Shown: positions 1 through 11,652 of the stretch, in pieces
Layout of the letters: each line of letters begins with the position of its first letter
Position numbering within the stretch: position 1 is the stretch's first letter
DNA from: Mesaphorura yosii
Taxonomy: Eukaryota > Arthropoda > Collembola > Poduromorpha > Tullbergiidae
Assembly: GCA_009869945.1 (NCBI GenBank)
Contig: WIXG01000142.1
Coordinates: 62,001-126,000 of the forward strand
DNA length: 64,000 bases
Reading direction: 5' to 3'
The notes under the pieces: generated by a model
The model's database searches: none
What the model saw: the letters and a program-made list of their open reading frames with translations, nothing else
What the model was told of the DNA's origin: nothing
Translations under genes and position numbers: made by a program

Positions 1-864
1 CTTAGATAAGCTTTAAAAACCCAGAACAAGTCCGTCCATGGAGCAATTGTAACATTCCACTCTTAAATGCAAGACAAATCACTCTTGATAGCTTATATAC
101 ATGATACATTTTAAAGTACCACCTCAGTGTAATTAAATTCACTTGAATGTGCCTAGAATAAATAATTTTTTATATATTTATTCTGTAAGAATGACGCACC
201 TCGTGCATTGCGTTCCTGCGAAGCAAATAGCGTTGTAGTAGCCTATAGACTTGTAGTTACTTGACTTGTTGGTGAGTTTATGAGATCAAGCCAGAATGCT
301 TTATGCGTCAACAATGAGCTAGCAGAGTTTATATTTCTGTACCAGCATTTTGTTCATTAATTGTAAGAAATAAATGCGTATTATATGTTGCCTTTTAAGA
401 ATAATTGTCCTTCTTTTACGCATTTGCTTTTCTTCGGGCTCCACCCTCAATTTTGACAAAATGAGACTTGAGTCGCGATATGAACGCGAATAATGAAACA
501 TTGTTGCATGATAACATTGAGTTCATATTTCAGACCCTAAAAATCAGCAACAGTTTGTGGTAACCTTTTTATTCCTGAGTACGTGAATTCGCACACGAGG
601 AAATGGAATGTTGAGTAATTGAATAGTTCTAGCAAGGAATGACTACACACGAGGCGATCCTAAAACTAATTCTGCATAACTAACATCGCGGTGATTCGCA
701 GAAAAGACTAATAAATTAACATGCATGATTTGTTAAGTATCGTATCACGACTGGCCTGACTCGAAATGTAATCAAATATAATTCAGTATCTTTGACATTT
801 GACATATGTTGCACAACAATGCATTGAACGCTGAGGTTGACACAGATCTCTTCAATCTTTAACT
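1..864. other. No gene seen; 3' flank of ribonuclease kappa
   Basis: No convincing exon, RNA gene or repeat was found. Open frames are short and lack flanking splice sites. It presumably holds the 3' UTR of the minus-strand ribonuclease kappa gene, but I could not fix its end. Confidence 0.5.
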
Positions 865-1254
865 CTAAAATGCTGCGGCACTGCTGGTTGTTTTGTTGTT
901 CATATAAAACTGATGACCAGCCACTAACAGCGTTCCAATGTAGAGACAAGCTGCTATCCAACAATTGTACGCGTTCTGTAAATAAGCTGCGTCCACGTCC
1001 GACAGGAATTGCTTGTACTCGCTGGGTTTGTAATGTTCTTTCAGTGGTAAGTCTTCAACTAACGCTATACTCTTTATGTAGAAAAAGATACCCATCAGTG
1101 CCTATGAAAAAGATACGAATCATGAATCAACCATCCACTCCACATTATGCATTAGGAATTAATTCAAGCCTTATTCGTCACTTACCAGTTGGGCAATTCC
1201 CCAGACGCTCAACAATAGGCAGCATAAAGATAATTTAGGGCCGCAAAGTGCCAT
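865..1254 (-). CDS. RNASEK: Ribonuclease kappa (RNase K), two coding exons
   Basis: This is a 101-residue two-helix membrane protein of the RNase kappa family. The human member is associated with the V-ATPase and needed for endocytic uptake; RNase activity has also been reported for the family. Exon 1 (1186-1254) encodes the start MALCGPKLSLCC and the first hydrophobic helix ending GIAQL. A 5' splice site GTAAGT follows. Exon 2 (865-1101) follows a TTTTCATAG acceptor and opens with ALMGIFFYIKS, matching the family's LGIFFNVHSAVLIEDVP region, followed by ALVEDLPLKEHY. The second helix contains YNCWIAACLY, equivalent to YNCFIAAGLY in human. Length matches the family. The ATG at 1254 was chosen because it gives the canonical short N-terminus. 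A possible acceptor just upstream suggests a 5' UTR intron. Confidence is high because both conserved blocks align across the splice. Confidence 0.93.
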
Positions 1255-2975
1255 TCTGGTATCTGAAATTTGACGCAAAAATCTTCAAATCTGGAACTAG
1301 ATACCTCCACACACGTAATTGCCAAGTTGGAATCCAATCACGAATTCACAAAACTGTCCAGATGTGCCAACAGATTCTGTGAAAGCACAGTAACGCAGGC
1401 TCTGGAAATTAATTTATCCTTAGAATTTTGCAAATTGCGAATTTCGTATGCTTCCTTCCAATAAGAGGTTTTGAATTATATCAGCTTATAACAATACACG
1501 CCCTTATTCAATGCTTCTACGATTCTCTCGTGCAAAACCCTTGTGACTTGAATCGGGAGCTGTCGTATTGTATTTTCATGCTTGCAGCACCAAACAACCA
1601 ATTTGAACTTGCTAGCCTTCCTGCAAGCACTCACACACGAATCATAATCACAAAGTTAAACTCCACGTTAATTACTCACTCAGGAGAGAGACTGCTGCTG
1701 TGTAGGAGAGACTGCTGATTTAGCACAACACAACAAAAGGTTGTGTTCAAATTCGCACAGCGACAGAAGTGTACACCACAGATATAGACTGACTAACGAG
1801 GAAATAAACCGAGGAACCTATTAACTTGGATTTGTCGATTCATACCGTCAGCACCGATAAAACCACAGGTAGGCTCAAACCTCTTGCTAATTACATGGTT
1901 TTATGGATTTTATATTACACACTGTAAGTGTTTAATGAAACTTAGGACTCGAACTTGAGCATTTGCACCTGTGGACTGAGGTATTTGTGTATCTGTCTCT
2001 GAGCAATCAATTGATACGTAATTTTAATTGTGTTTGCAGATGAACACATCAGCATCATCGTAGCAAAACTCGTCGCAATTCGTAATACATCGTCGATCAG
2101 CGTGCTGCATCATTGTCTGATAAACGTCTGGATTATGTGGCTCGTGTGAATCAAGATCTGCCCCTGCAGTAAAAGAATTACAGATAAGGTCACTACTGAA
2201 AGTCAGCTCTCCGGCAGAAGTGCGTCACATTGCACATCGCATTTTCATTTCCAAATAGCGGCAGCAAGCCAGTCATACCACCACGTGGTCAAGTGATAAA
2301 GTAAAAGTTAGACGCGTCTCCAGATTGCTTTCGGATAATTAGAATTCATAGTTTTTAGAGCTGGAAATTACTAAAATACCCGCGATTGTAATTCCTTGAA
2401 GTTATGAGCTGACAAAGAATGTTTACCAGTACAACAGTAGCATTGCGTTGAATTGAGATATTTGGTGTACAATTTATCAGTTCGTATCACGCCACATGCT
2501 TATCATGTTGTGGTGCGGTTAGAGTTGTCGATGTGTGAGCATGTGACTGTCTTCTGCATGCCAATTTCGAATGATGTGTAACTTCAAACACTGGAGTTTC
2601 AAGATTCAAAATTAGCCAACTGTAGAGTTTGACAATAAGTACCACGTGTGACTCAAGTATCAAGTTAACTGATCGACGAACCACTACCATCCTGACTGAC
2701 TATCCGAAAGCAAGACCAACCGTTAGCCACTGAAAAGAGTGAAGTCTGACAAGATTCAAATTCCAACATTTGCTTTGGAGTGACTAAACTTACGAAGACA
2801 TACTCAATCTTCGAAGAACTGAAAGCTTCAGAGACTCTTTAAGATTGTGAATCAAACAAACGCACACTACGTCTCGATTCAAGGTGAGTTCCAGACTCAG
2901 TCAAGATCCTAACTTGCTTTCTCAGGTCGATCAACAAACCAACAAATGCTAACTCATTTCTCATTTATTTTGTAG
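1255..2975. other. Gene-poor stretch upstream of RNase kappa
   Basis: Nothing is assigned here. It should contain the RNase kappa promoter. A possible non-coding or 5' exon ends at a GTGAGT donor near 2883 and could splice to the open exon starting at 2976, but its frame runs into a stop 60 bases upstream, so it would be untranslated. Confidence 0.4.
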
Positions 2976-3259
2976 TAACCAACTCATTTGCACTTGCGAA
3001 TCATGAGCCTAGCCTAGCAGCGTACTGCATTCGTACGGCTATCAATAAAATCCACTGCCTGCATTGTTTTCGTTGTGCTCATCGTCCGCCATCGCTGTCA
3101 AAGCTGTTTCTCTTCAAGGAAGGATTTTCTAAAAGAAAAGTTGCAAAGCTGGACGGGGATGGATTGGATAGTCACATGCACACAATGCGACCAAAGAATC
3201 AACGAAGAGTAGTTGGCCAGTTTGTTACCAAACGACGGAAACGAGGACGGTTCACCAAT
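2976..3259 (+). CDS. Candidate coding exon, basic N-terminus (unassigned)
   Basis: An open exon lies between a polypyrimidine acceptor (TTATTTTGTAG, ending at 2975) and a GTAAGC donor at 3260. The whole 284 bp is open in the frame that ends in phase 0. The first ATG in that frame, at 3176, would give 28 residues rich in Arg and Lys (MHTMRPKNQRR...RGRFTN). No family is recognised. The phase-0 end means it could splice onto the next candidate exons or directly to exon 2 of the transporter gene at 11886 as an alternative first exon. It may equally be an untranslated exon. Confidence 0.35.
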
Positions 3260-5873
3260 GTAAGCCGCCGGCTTTCTCTTTTCTACATAGAGTATGCAAA
3301 TGCAATTCCTGGTTAGATTTAAGATAGCTATTGCTTCACGGGAACAAAAATTGATTCGGAGTGGTTCTACGACCGAAGAAAGTGTAATCGTCTCGTTTCG
3401 TTAATGTAAGAGAATATCGAATTAGATCGAAATGCACCTGCCAAATCCGATGGGTCGTATTGTCACATTGATTGAATGACAATGCTTGTGAGTCATGCAA
3501 TGGGTTGTGGCGTTCTTTGGAAGAAAGTTCTTCAGGAAACACGTGCATTATTTATGTTCAGGCTAATATTACTCAACGCATGCTTGATTAGCTCGGTTCA
3601 CAACAAAGAGCATACAAGCTGGTAAGGAACTTAGGAACATGATATGGGAATGTTGACTGTTGACCATGTTAGGCTGTTCTCGTGTCTTTTTGTCACATGA
3701 ACGAAATTGTCATCACGGTCGGCCTGTTTTCTTTCTTGGTCGTTCTTAGCTGTCAATCTGAGCCCAGGTGCTTCTCCATGTGGTCCGTGGCCAGGCACTC
3801 GAATTTTAATTGACAGAACTGTCTCCGTTTCTCTAAGGTAAACAATGACTATGCTATTGGTCATTTCGTACTTCGATCTGCTGCTTCTTCGGATTTTGAT
3901 TGAAGGTTGCATGACACATGACAGTCGACGATAGCGTCGTGAAGGTTGTCGGTGCCGGTCTAAGCGAGGAACGAGAGACTGTATTTATTTATGTGGAACA
4001 GATAATCCACCTTTCTTAATTCTTAAGAAATCGAAATCTTTTGTTTTGGTGAAATCCAGCGTAGTTAATTCGACCTTGTATACGTTGTACAAGAATCGTG
4101 CGAATTTTTTCTTGGGAAGCTACACATAGCACCAGGGTGGTGAGGTGAGAGGTGTTCAGGGTCAAAGTCAAAGCCAAGGTGAAAGGTTACTGCAAGAAAT
4201 AAGATAAGCCTTGATAGACTGGTATGACAGATGCATTAATTTTTTAAAGGATGCGGCATGCGGTTGGTTCTTCGGTGTTGGTGCTTCGGTATCGATACGT
4301 GCGAACAAGAATACACCACAACGGAGTTTTATGGGCTTGAGGAAGCGTCGAATCGCAATCGTCTTCATCTTGCATTTTTGGTTCAGTGTTACGAGAGATG
4401 TGGTAGTGATTATGGCCCACGGCCAAAGGTTAAAATAGACTCGGCAGGAACGTGCGGGAAGCAAGGCAAAATTGAGCTCAGCACCCAACCGTGGCTTCAT
4501 AGCTGTTAGTCGTGTTAGCTTGTCTGTATCGATAAAGGATAAAGTAAAGTGAGTAAAGTGAAGATTGACCAGTCGTGTGCTGTAGGCTACGTTCTACACG
4601 ATGATCATATAATCGCAGTAAAAGCGGCATAAATTATACACGAGACGTGTATTTACTATTCGCCCAAGAAGGCGAAGGTGTCGGTCCGTCCGTCTTCCCA
4701 CTTAACTGCGCCAACTTGTTCTATTGTGATTGCTGCGAATCGATTTACTCGTTTCCTAATTTCTTTTCTCTGTTGTCACTCAAGCGAAGTGAGCAGTTGC
4801 TTAACTCTCGTCTCAGGCGAGTCATTCTCGCTGTCGAGTCGAGTCTTGTGTTATATTACCTCATCTCAACAATGCACTCAACAAAAGTGTGAATTTAAGA
4901 AAGTTTTACGTTTGAACGCCTGTCGTTGCGGTTCTTCTTCTCAAAAGTGTACAATGCAGTGAGCAACAGTAGTGAGCGTTTGAGGCAATCAGCCAAATTG
5001 CCAAGCGTGCGTCTAATTGATTACTCTGAATAACTGAAATAAGAATGGGACTAAGTGACGCGACTCAAAATTCATACTCATTCATTCTTCTGCTCCGCTC
5101 CGCCTGCGTGCTCCATAAATTGAAAAAATGATCAGGCAAACAGCAGTCCACTAAACTGTTTGTATGTCTTTATCGAATGTTTTGTGTAATGGTATTAATG
5201 TAAACATAAATTTAGAAAGTGGAGTAGATCAGTGCGCACTGCGAGTACACTGTTCATGGTAGACAGAGAGCAAGGTGCTGGCCCGCTGGTGCATGGTCGA
5301 AACGGTAAACGCTGCGAGATAAGACTTTTTTAGTTCAGACAAGGCAAGAGCAAGGCGAGATCTTAGAGTAGACTCAGAGACTCAGGCGTTGCGTGCATGC
5401 AACGCAATGATTCGTGAAAAGTGAAAGGTCACATTATATAATTCCGTTATTCAGTGTTTCGTCCAACGTAGCAATATCCTAATCTTGCTGCTTTCCTCCG
5501 CGTCTGCATTTTACGCAGAATTATTAAAAGGATTGCGAGTGTCCACGTAGCGCCGATATGGCAGTCTAGGAAACATCATCTTCACTCATTTTAGAATAGA
5601 TATTTGCTCTATCGGTAAAGCGAATCCAAAGTGAAGTTGCCGCCTGCCGAAATGCACACAAATCCTCGCGTCAAAGCAAACCATTGTCGGCGTGACTTTA
5701 AAACCTCAAACAATCACAAATTAAAAGTGGCCTTGACTTAACTTTACTAACCAGTTACCTGCAAATCTCACAAATGAGCTTATTGTTGAAATTAACGTGA
5801 TAACGTGTAACCGTGTACCAGATTCGCAATATACCGTAATAAAAAATTGTGATATTCCCCGCGAATTGCAAAT
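3260..5873. other. No gene seen
   Basis: Small overlapping open frames on both strands around 4170-4510 and 4650-4960 shadow one another and have no coherent splice signals or family match. The stretch is most simply intron or intergenic DNA. Confidence 0.4.
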
Positions 5874-6353
5874 ATGCCAAATCTCTGTGAAAGTTCCTTG
5901 GAGAATCAGAATCTAAGCAGCAACAAAAATAGCATTGACTCGGACCACTTGAGCAACAACTCGCAAAATGTTGCTGTAACTCCTTCCACGTCCGACGCGA
6001 AGATCCATCGCGAAGACGACGAGTTGGCTTCGCCTTCCAAAAGTGCCTCAGCTTCATTGTTGAGCCACAACAACGCCAACAATGCCGAGGTTGAGTCTAA
6101 GATTGACGTCGACGACGACACGACCGTGAAATGTGTGAAGAATGGTGCTGACAGCCGTTGTGATAATGAGAATGAGATTGTTGTGATTTCTGAACACTCA
6201 TGCTGTGATACTAGCAATAGCAATTGCAATAGTCCTAGTGGCAATCATGAAGAAGTACAAACAGGTGCCGGTGTTGTTTCGGTGCGGAAACCTCCAACGA
6301 AAGCTTCCATGCTGGACCCCTTCTTCTTTTGTTGTTTTCTCAATGCATCTTAT
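5874..6353 (+). CDS. Candidate first coding exon, Ser/Asn/Asp-rich (unassigned)
   Basis: A 160-codon open exon starts at an ATG and ends at a strong donor (TTAT|GTAAGTC). The protein is hydrophilic and low-complexity: runs of Ser and Asn, then acidic stretches (EDDELASPSK, KIDVDDDTTV), then a short hydrophobic and Cys-containing end (MLDPFFFCCFLNASY). Compositional bias with an intact donor argues for a real exon; the antisense frame is shorter. It ends in phase 0, so it could join the exon at 7279 in a longer N-terminal region, or splice to the transporter exon at 11886 as an alternative cytosolic N-terminus. No function is recognised. Confidence 0.5.
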
Positions 6354-7278
6354 GTAAGTCACAAGCTGGTGATTGCGATAATTGATTGCTTAAGGTATAA
6401 GATTGATGGGCTAGAGCGTTATCTTCATGAAATGGAGCAACCAAATAAAATGCCAAGCGCTTATCTTTTGTGTGACGCAAGATAGATAGAACCAGCGCCA
6501 TCACCTCTTTACGTGACGACAAATACTGAATAATTAACACTTTCCACGCACACATCAGCGAGAAGCGAGAAGAGAGCTTTGTCATTCTGGAACTATGAAG
6601 TCATTTGCACGCTCACAACTTTCCCACTCCATTACAGCTGTGAATTACGGACGATATGGAGTTGACTGATGGTTGCATGGATTACGAATGGAATTGTCTT
6701 GTCAGTTGACTGCACTTCAATTGATATAAAACTCCAGTTACAATGAGTCTAAATTAAAAACTGTAATCCGTCGGTTGGGCACGGCCAAGCCACAGCTTTA
6801 TTTAACTAGCTTTTGTTTGTTTAGACGGTAGAATTAGAAAGAGGAATATTTCAGTCTCGTTGTTGTTTACACTGTGCAAAGTGCGTGGAGTCATTCGACT
6901 TTAATTAAATATTCACGGGCACTGCGTGAATTGACAGTTGACAGGCAAAAATAGAATAGAAGAATAAAACATAGAACGCAAATTCGTTTCGCTGTCGACT
7001 GTGGACTCGTCGACTTCGACTTCGAGGTAGTTGAATTTAAAAATCAATAGCACGTCACTACACCCATTAAGATCGGATCGATGCTCTGAATGTCGACCTG
7101 CCATGGAGTCGTAGGCAGTTAATTGCACAAACAAGACAAACCTTTCTTTAGTGCTGTACTGGAACCAATTAAAATTTAAACACCGCTCGTAGGCAGTGGC
7201 AGTGCGCAGTGGTTTGGTTTTAATTACACTGGCTCCGGTGCTCATTACCCAATCCTCCTACCAGTAATCTTATTAATC
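6354..7278. other. Intron or intergenic DNA, nothing recognised
   Basis: Opens with the donor of the preceding candidate exon and ends with a polypyrimidine acceptor-like tract (CCTCCTACCAG) just before the next one. No other feature is supported. Confidence 0.4.
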
Positions 7279-7374
7279 ATGAAGGGGAAGAGAAGAACGT
7301 ATGATTATAATGACAGTGACACGTACACGACCATCGTGCTCGATGGCACCGTGTCCAAGGATGTTGTATTTTTG
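7279..7374 (+). CDS. Candidate first coding exon, 32 codons (unassigned)
   Basis: The ATG at 7279 opens a 32-codon exon (MKGKRRTYDYND..., ending SKDVVFL) that stops exactly at a GTAAGA donor in phase 0. An acceptor-like site lies 14 bases upstream of the ATG, but reading through it in phase 0 meets a stop at once, so an initiating exon with a short 5' leader is the better model. It is the third of four phase-0 exons preceding exon 2 of the transporter at 11886. Family not recognised. Confidence 0.4.
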
Positions 7375-10300
7375 GTAAGAATCCAGCGTAATTAATTTAT
7401 ATTAGAAATTCAGTATAAACTGCAAATTATTCAGCGAATTCTTGCGCCTTGTGCGGTTTATTAATAGCTCTTCTGGAACAGCTTTTTCTTCCTTCGGCCA
7501 TTCCATAACCGGTATCTTCTTATACTTTGTTTCTGGCTCGCGGCTTTAATCAATAGTTCAACGAATTGCTCCTCTCTCGCTACCAGCCAAGCCAAGCCAA
7601 CAAGTATAATGCATTAAAGAGTAATTTTGCGTAATGCACACTGCACGCAAACCAATTTCCGTGAATCAGTGGAAATTGTTTTCGGCTTCCGATCGAATTG
7701 TTGTTCCGTGTATCACGCACGACTCCATAAAGGCTTTGTATCTTCGCTTTGATTTTTTCCGATTGCATAATGGTAGGCTCTGTTGATTGCCGTAAGTGAA
7801 ATGAAACTGTTCAAAAAACCAACCCAGAGAGAATGAAAAGGTTGTGGTGGGTATTTCAGTCCCAAATTAAAAGTAAACATGGACGGAATCACGTAATGCA
7901 TAATTTCGAGTTTGCAGAAATAGGCCAGGCCACAGCATAAGCATAGGTGGACAACGGGCCACGGGTGGTTGAGAAATTTTGTGATTGGTGGTTCCGGAGA
8001 ATGTCAGCGTCAGCGCACTTTTTAAATAGACCGACCATTTACGACCGTTTTGAGAATATTGCCTTTTCGAATGTCCACGTAACGTACGACGGAATGACAT
8101 TGAGGCAGCTGTGGGCGGAAGGAAAGTGCTCCGCATTTTTATGGGATCTAATAATTACCACTTCAGCATACATGGACATGAAGCGCGTTGTTGGTTCTCC
8201 ATTTACCGTATTAATTGCAACCCAGTCAGTTTAGATCTAAACGGTGAATCGATTGCGACCATGAAATCAAGAACCTGTCTGTCCACTGTCGCTGATCCAG
8301 GTAAATTGTTAAACGCTGACAATTTGGCGAAACGCCAACGTGTCTGGAAAGTCTAGTCTGACCTTCGGATTTCAATAATTGATGTCGATGTCAATCGTAG
8401 TATTCAGATATTCAAACGGTAAATAATGGTAAATTGAATGTTTGTACAATTCCACTCTCTCAGGAACCGAATGGTGACAATGAGAATCGGCCGGCTCGGC
8501 TGCTCACGGTTGTGAGCATATCGAAAAGGTGTTCCAATAATGGTCGCTTTCTTTCTGCACATAAAATATTGCGATTTGTTATATCGGTCGAGCACTTTGG
8601 CAAATGGTAATGGTACTTGAATTAATGAGCACAAAGAAATCGATACAGTTTCGGGTTTACCAGAATTGTTACCGGCTAGACAGAATACAAAAAGCATGTA
8701 GGCGGAAAAGGCGTCTCCTTGTTTGCGCTTACTCGCCGGTGTTTAGTGATATTCAGGCTTTTCAATTTGCTGATGGCACCCTAGGCTAAAATCTTTTGCC
8801 TAATAATGCGAGCTAATCAAGCAGCCTGGCCTGAGACTGAGTTCAGCAAAAGGTTAACAACATTTTGATCTTGGGGTCGAGATGTCGAGATTTGATTCAT
8901 TTTTGGTGTCAGCATACTAACTTTGTGCTACTTGTTTGAATCGTACGAAGGAATCGTGCACGCCAGTCGTTCAAAGGATTCACATTCATCTTGCGGCTTA
9001 CGACGTGCGAGATTACGTCAACGTGTCTTTTCCAGTTGAAACCGCTTGCTGCTCTTCCTTTATCATCATCCCCATAAAGAATGCATGAGGCTAATGACGA
9101 ACGCGATCCACAAATTGCTATCCATAACCTTCGGGACCTTGAAAAAGTTTACACCTTTCAAGACATGCAAAGGCTGAGGTGCAGACTGCATGCTGAAGAG
9201 TTTCCCGAGCCTGAAAATTTAATAAGTGGGTGTGATGGATGGAGAAATGAGCTGGAGCTACGTTTATTTTAAAGGTTTGAGCTGGGCGACAGCCGGTGTC
9301 TGGAAAATGCGAAACAACGATCATGATCGTAAAGAGCGCGTATGTTTTTGCGCAAACATTTTTGCAGACTTCGTTTGATGACGGTAACCTTGCCGAACGC
9401 AAATTGCAAGCATGATCTCTCTCTGTCTTTGCTGGCTATAATTGACTGGGTCTTCGAAAAGCTCGCACTGCGACTTGAATATGCCTAATGCGAGCCAAGC
9501 ATTATGGGCACGTCGTCTGTGAAATTCTTGGGCGCTCATAATCCAAAATAATTGGCGAGTTTCTCCTTCAATTTGCGAATTTGCATGATAATAGCATCTC
9601 AAGTTGCACTGGGAGCAGCGGAACAAAACTTTCGTAAATAATTAAATTCCTGCGCATTTGGTGGATGCGGGTCGAATTTCTCCGAAACGCTGAATCGCAC
9701 ATGGGCTCGCATAAAAGGCTCACTCTTTGTCGCTCACGAGAAAGGAATAAAAAAGCATGGGCAAATTGGCAAATACGACAGCTGCGGACTGCGACGTATG
9801 CGAAAATGAAGGCCAGACACGAGGCAAATCAGGCAGTGCTCCGCGTGCACACGTTAATAGCATTATGTAATGCACTTGGAAAATTAGCATAGAAAGGTGC
9901 GACTTTTCCATTAGTAGAATTCGCGCGCTCCATCGTTCTCGCTCTGGTTCTTTCATTTTCATCAATTGCGAGTGCGGTTTGTGGACTTTAGACTTTAGGC
10001 CACAGTGTCATAATAATAAGTTGTGCAAGATGAGAAAATTCATAAGTTTGCAGAATCCATTTTACAGAGAAGCGAGCAGAACAGAGCTCTGATTGCCTGG
10101 TTACTCTGAAACACGAGAACCAATCGATAAAAAGTTATTTCCAAGGTTAGTATGCTACTGGTCTAGCCTAGAACTTAGAACTCCAGTCCGAGACTCGAGC
10201 AGATGTGCTTCAGCCTCTTCAGCCAAGTTCCTCGCAAAGCGAGGAGACCACGACGGGGTATTGCGTTTTCATTTGTGCTACTTATCAAATCCATGGGCGA

Positions 10301-11652
10301 GAATCTATGAAACTGCTGTACTGAACATTTCACCCGTTTTGCATTCAGGATTGATGGTCCTGATCCTAATCTCGTGTTGGACTACCGAAAGTGCAAAGTT
10401 TACATTGCATATGGCATTGTTATGGCTGATCGGTCGGCGGGAGACGGGCATTAGCTCTAAGCTTGTTAGAAGGTCGGTTGATCCATGATGCGTGCTCGCA
10501 TGACTTCCTAAGAAAAAGGAGAAAATAAATGCCTTGCCTTGCCAGATCAGACTTCACAGGTATTCATTTTAATGAAAGTATAAATGCCTAGCGAGCTAGG
10601 CACGGTATTGGGCATGAATGATTCTGCAGAATCCGAAGAGGACGGGACTAGTAACCTCCACTTACGTTGTTAGTTGGTTGCCTGGCTCCCTGGAACTTGG
10701 AATTGGCGAATTGGCCCTTGGTTCTTTTCTTTCTCTCGCTGCAAGTATTGTACACGTCCGCCTACTTACTTTCGCCTTCCACTTTCACATAACGAGAGAC
10801 CTTTTCCGCTCTGTCGTCAGAGCCCAAGTTGCTTCTCTTTCTCTTGCGCTTGTTCTAAATCGCTCGTCGCTCAGCAGTCGCTGCTTGTCCTGGTTCCATT
10901 TCGTACACGTTTCCATTCCTGCTCGTGTACGCAGTTGTTCGTCCATGTACGGAGAGAATTTCTGTTCTTTTCCTTCAGTTAATAAAAAACTTTCTCTGTC
11001 CCGTTCGTGTTTTCATTCATTTCATACTTCGTATATTGCTTTCTCGACTTGTTCAACCTACAAGAGAATAAATTATTCTTTTTGAAGGCCAATATCATAA
11101 GATTCCTTCACTTGGCTTCCAGACTGCCACCTGAGAACGTCGACTGCGCACAGTGAAAATTATTGGTGCTTGCTGGTCTTGAAAGTGACATATTGACATT
11201 CAAAGTAGCATTATGAATGGTTGCTCGTTGCGTGTGTGCTCTCGTGTAATTAGCTGGCAGCCTAATTCAATGAATGTGATGTGGCAGTGATACTTTGCTA
11301 TTTGCTATCTGCTTCGATGCAGTCACGAGTAAGCATTACAAGCTAAAGTTAATATTTTATGAACCCTGGCCATTGGAAAATTACTTTATGTATGGCTCGC
11401 ATGGCACGATAGCGTGTCCGTGTCCCGCGCCCGGGTGCTATGCTGGGTGTGCTGGTGCTACGCTACGAAACTGACACAACCATGTCAAGAGTAAACAGAC
11501 TAGACTCGTAATGGACAGCTAGACGGCTCCAAGGTCCTGGGCATCGGAGTCAGCAGATGTCCTGACCTCGATTAGAAGCCTGGCAGCAGCTCCTCTACTC
11601 TCATGGTGCATTTCTTGTGATACGTGATACTCAAATATAGTCAGTACGCAAC
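7375..11652. other. Long exon-poor stretch, nothing assigned
   Basis: Open frames exist, for example 10618-11085, but they are built on pyrimidine-rich sequence and lack bounding splice sites or family similarity. It may be intron of a long transcript into the transporter gene, or promoter DNA for it. Confidence 0.4.

Noticed and set aside
7947-8234. 95-codon plus-strand frame with a plausible-looking protein
   Set aside because: An equally long antisense frame overlaps it, there are no bounding splice sites, and no family is recognisable.
10618-11085. 155-codon plus-strand open frame
   Set aside because: Pyrimidine-rich, Ser/Leu/Phe-biased translation, no donor or acceptor and a competing frame over the same bases; looks like chance.
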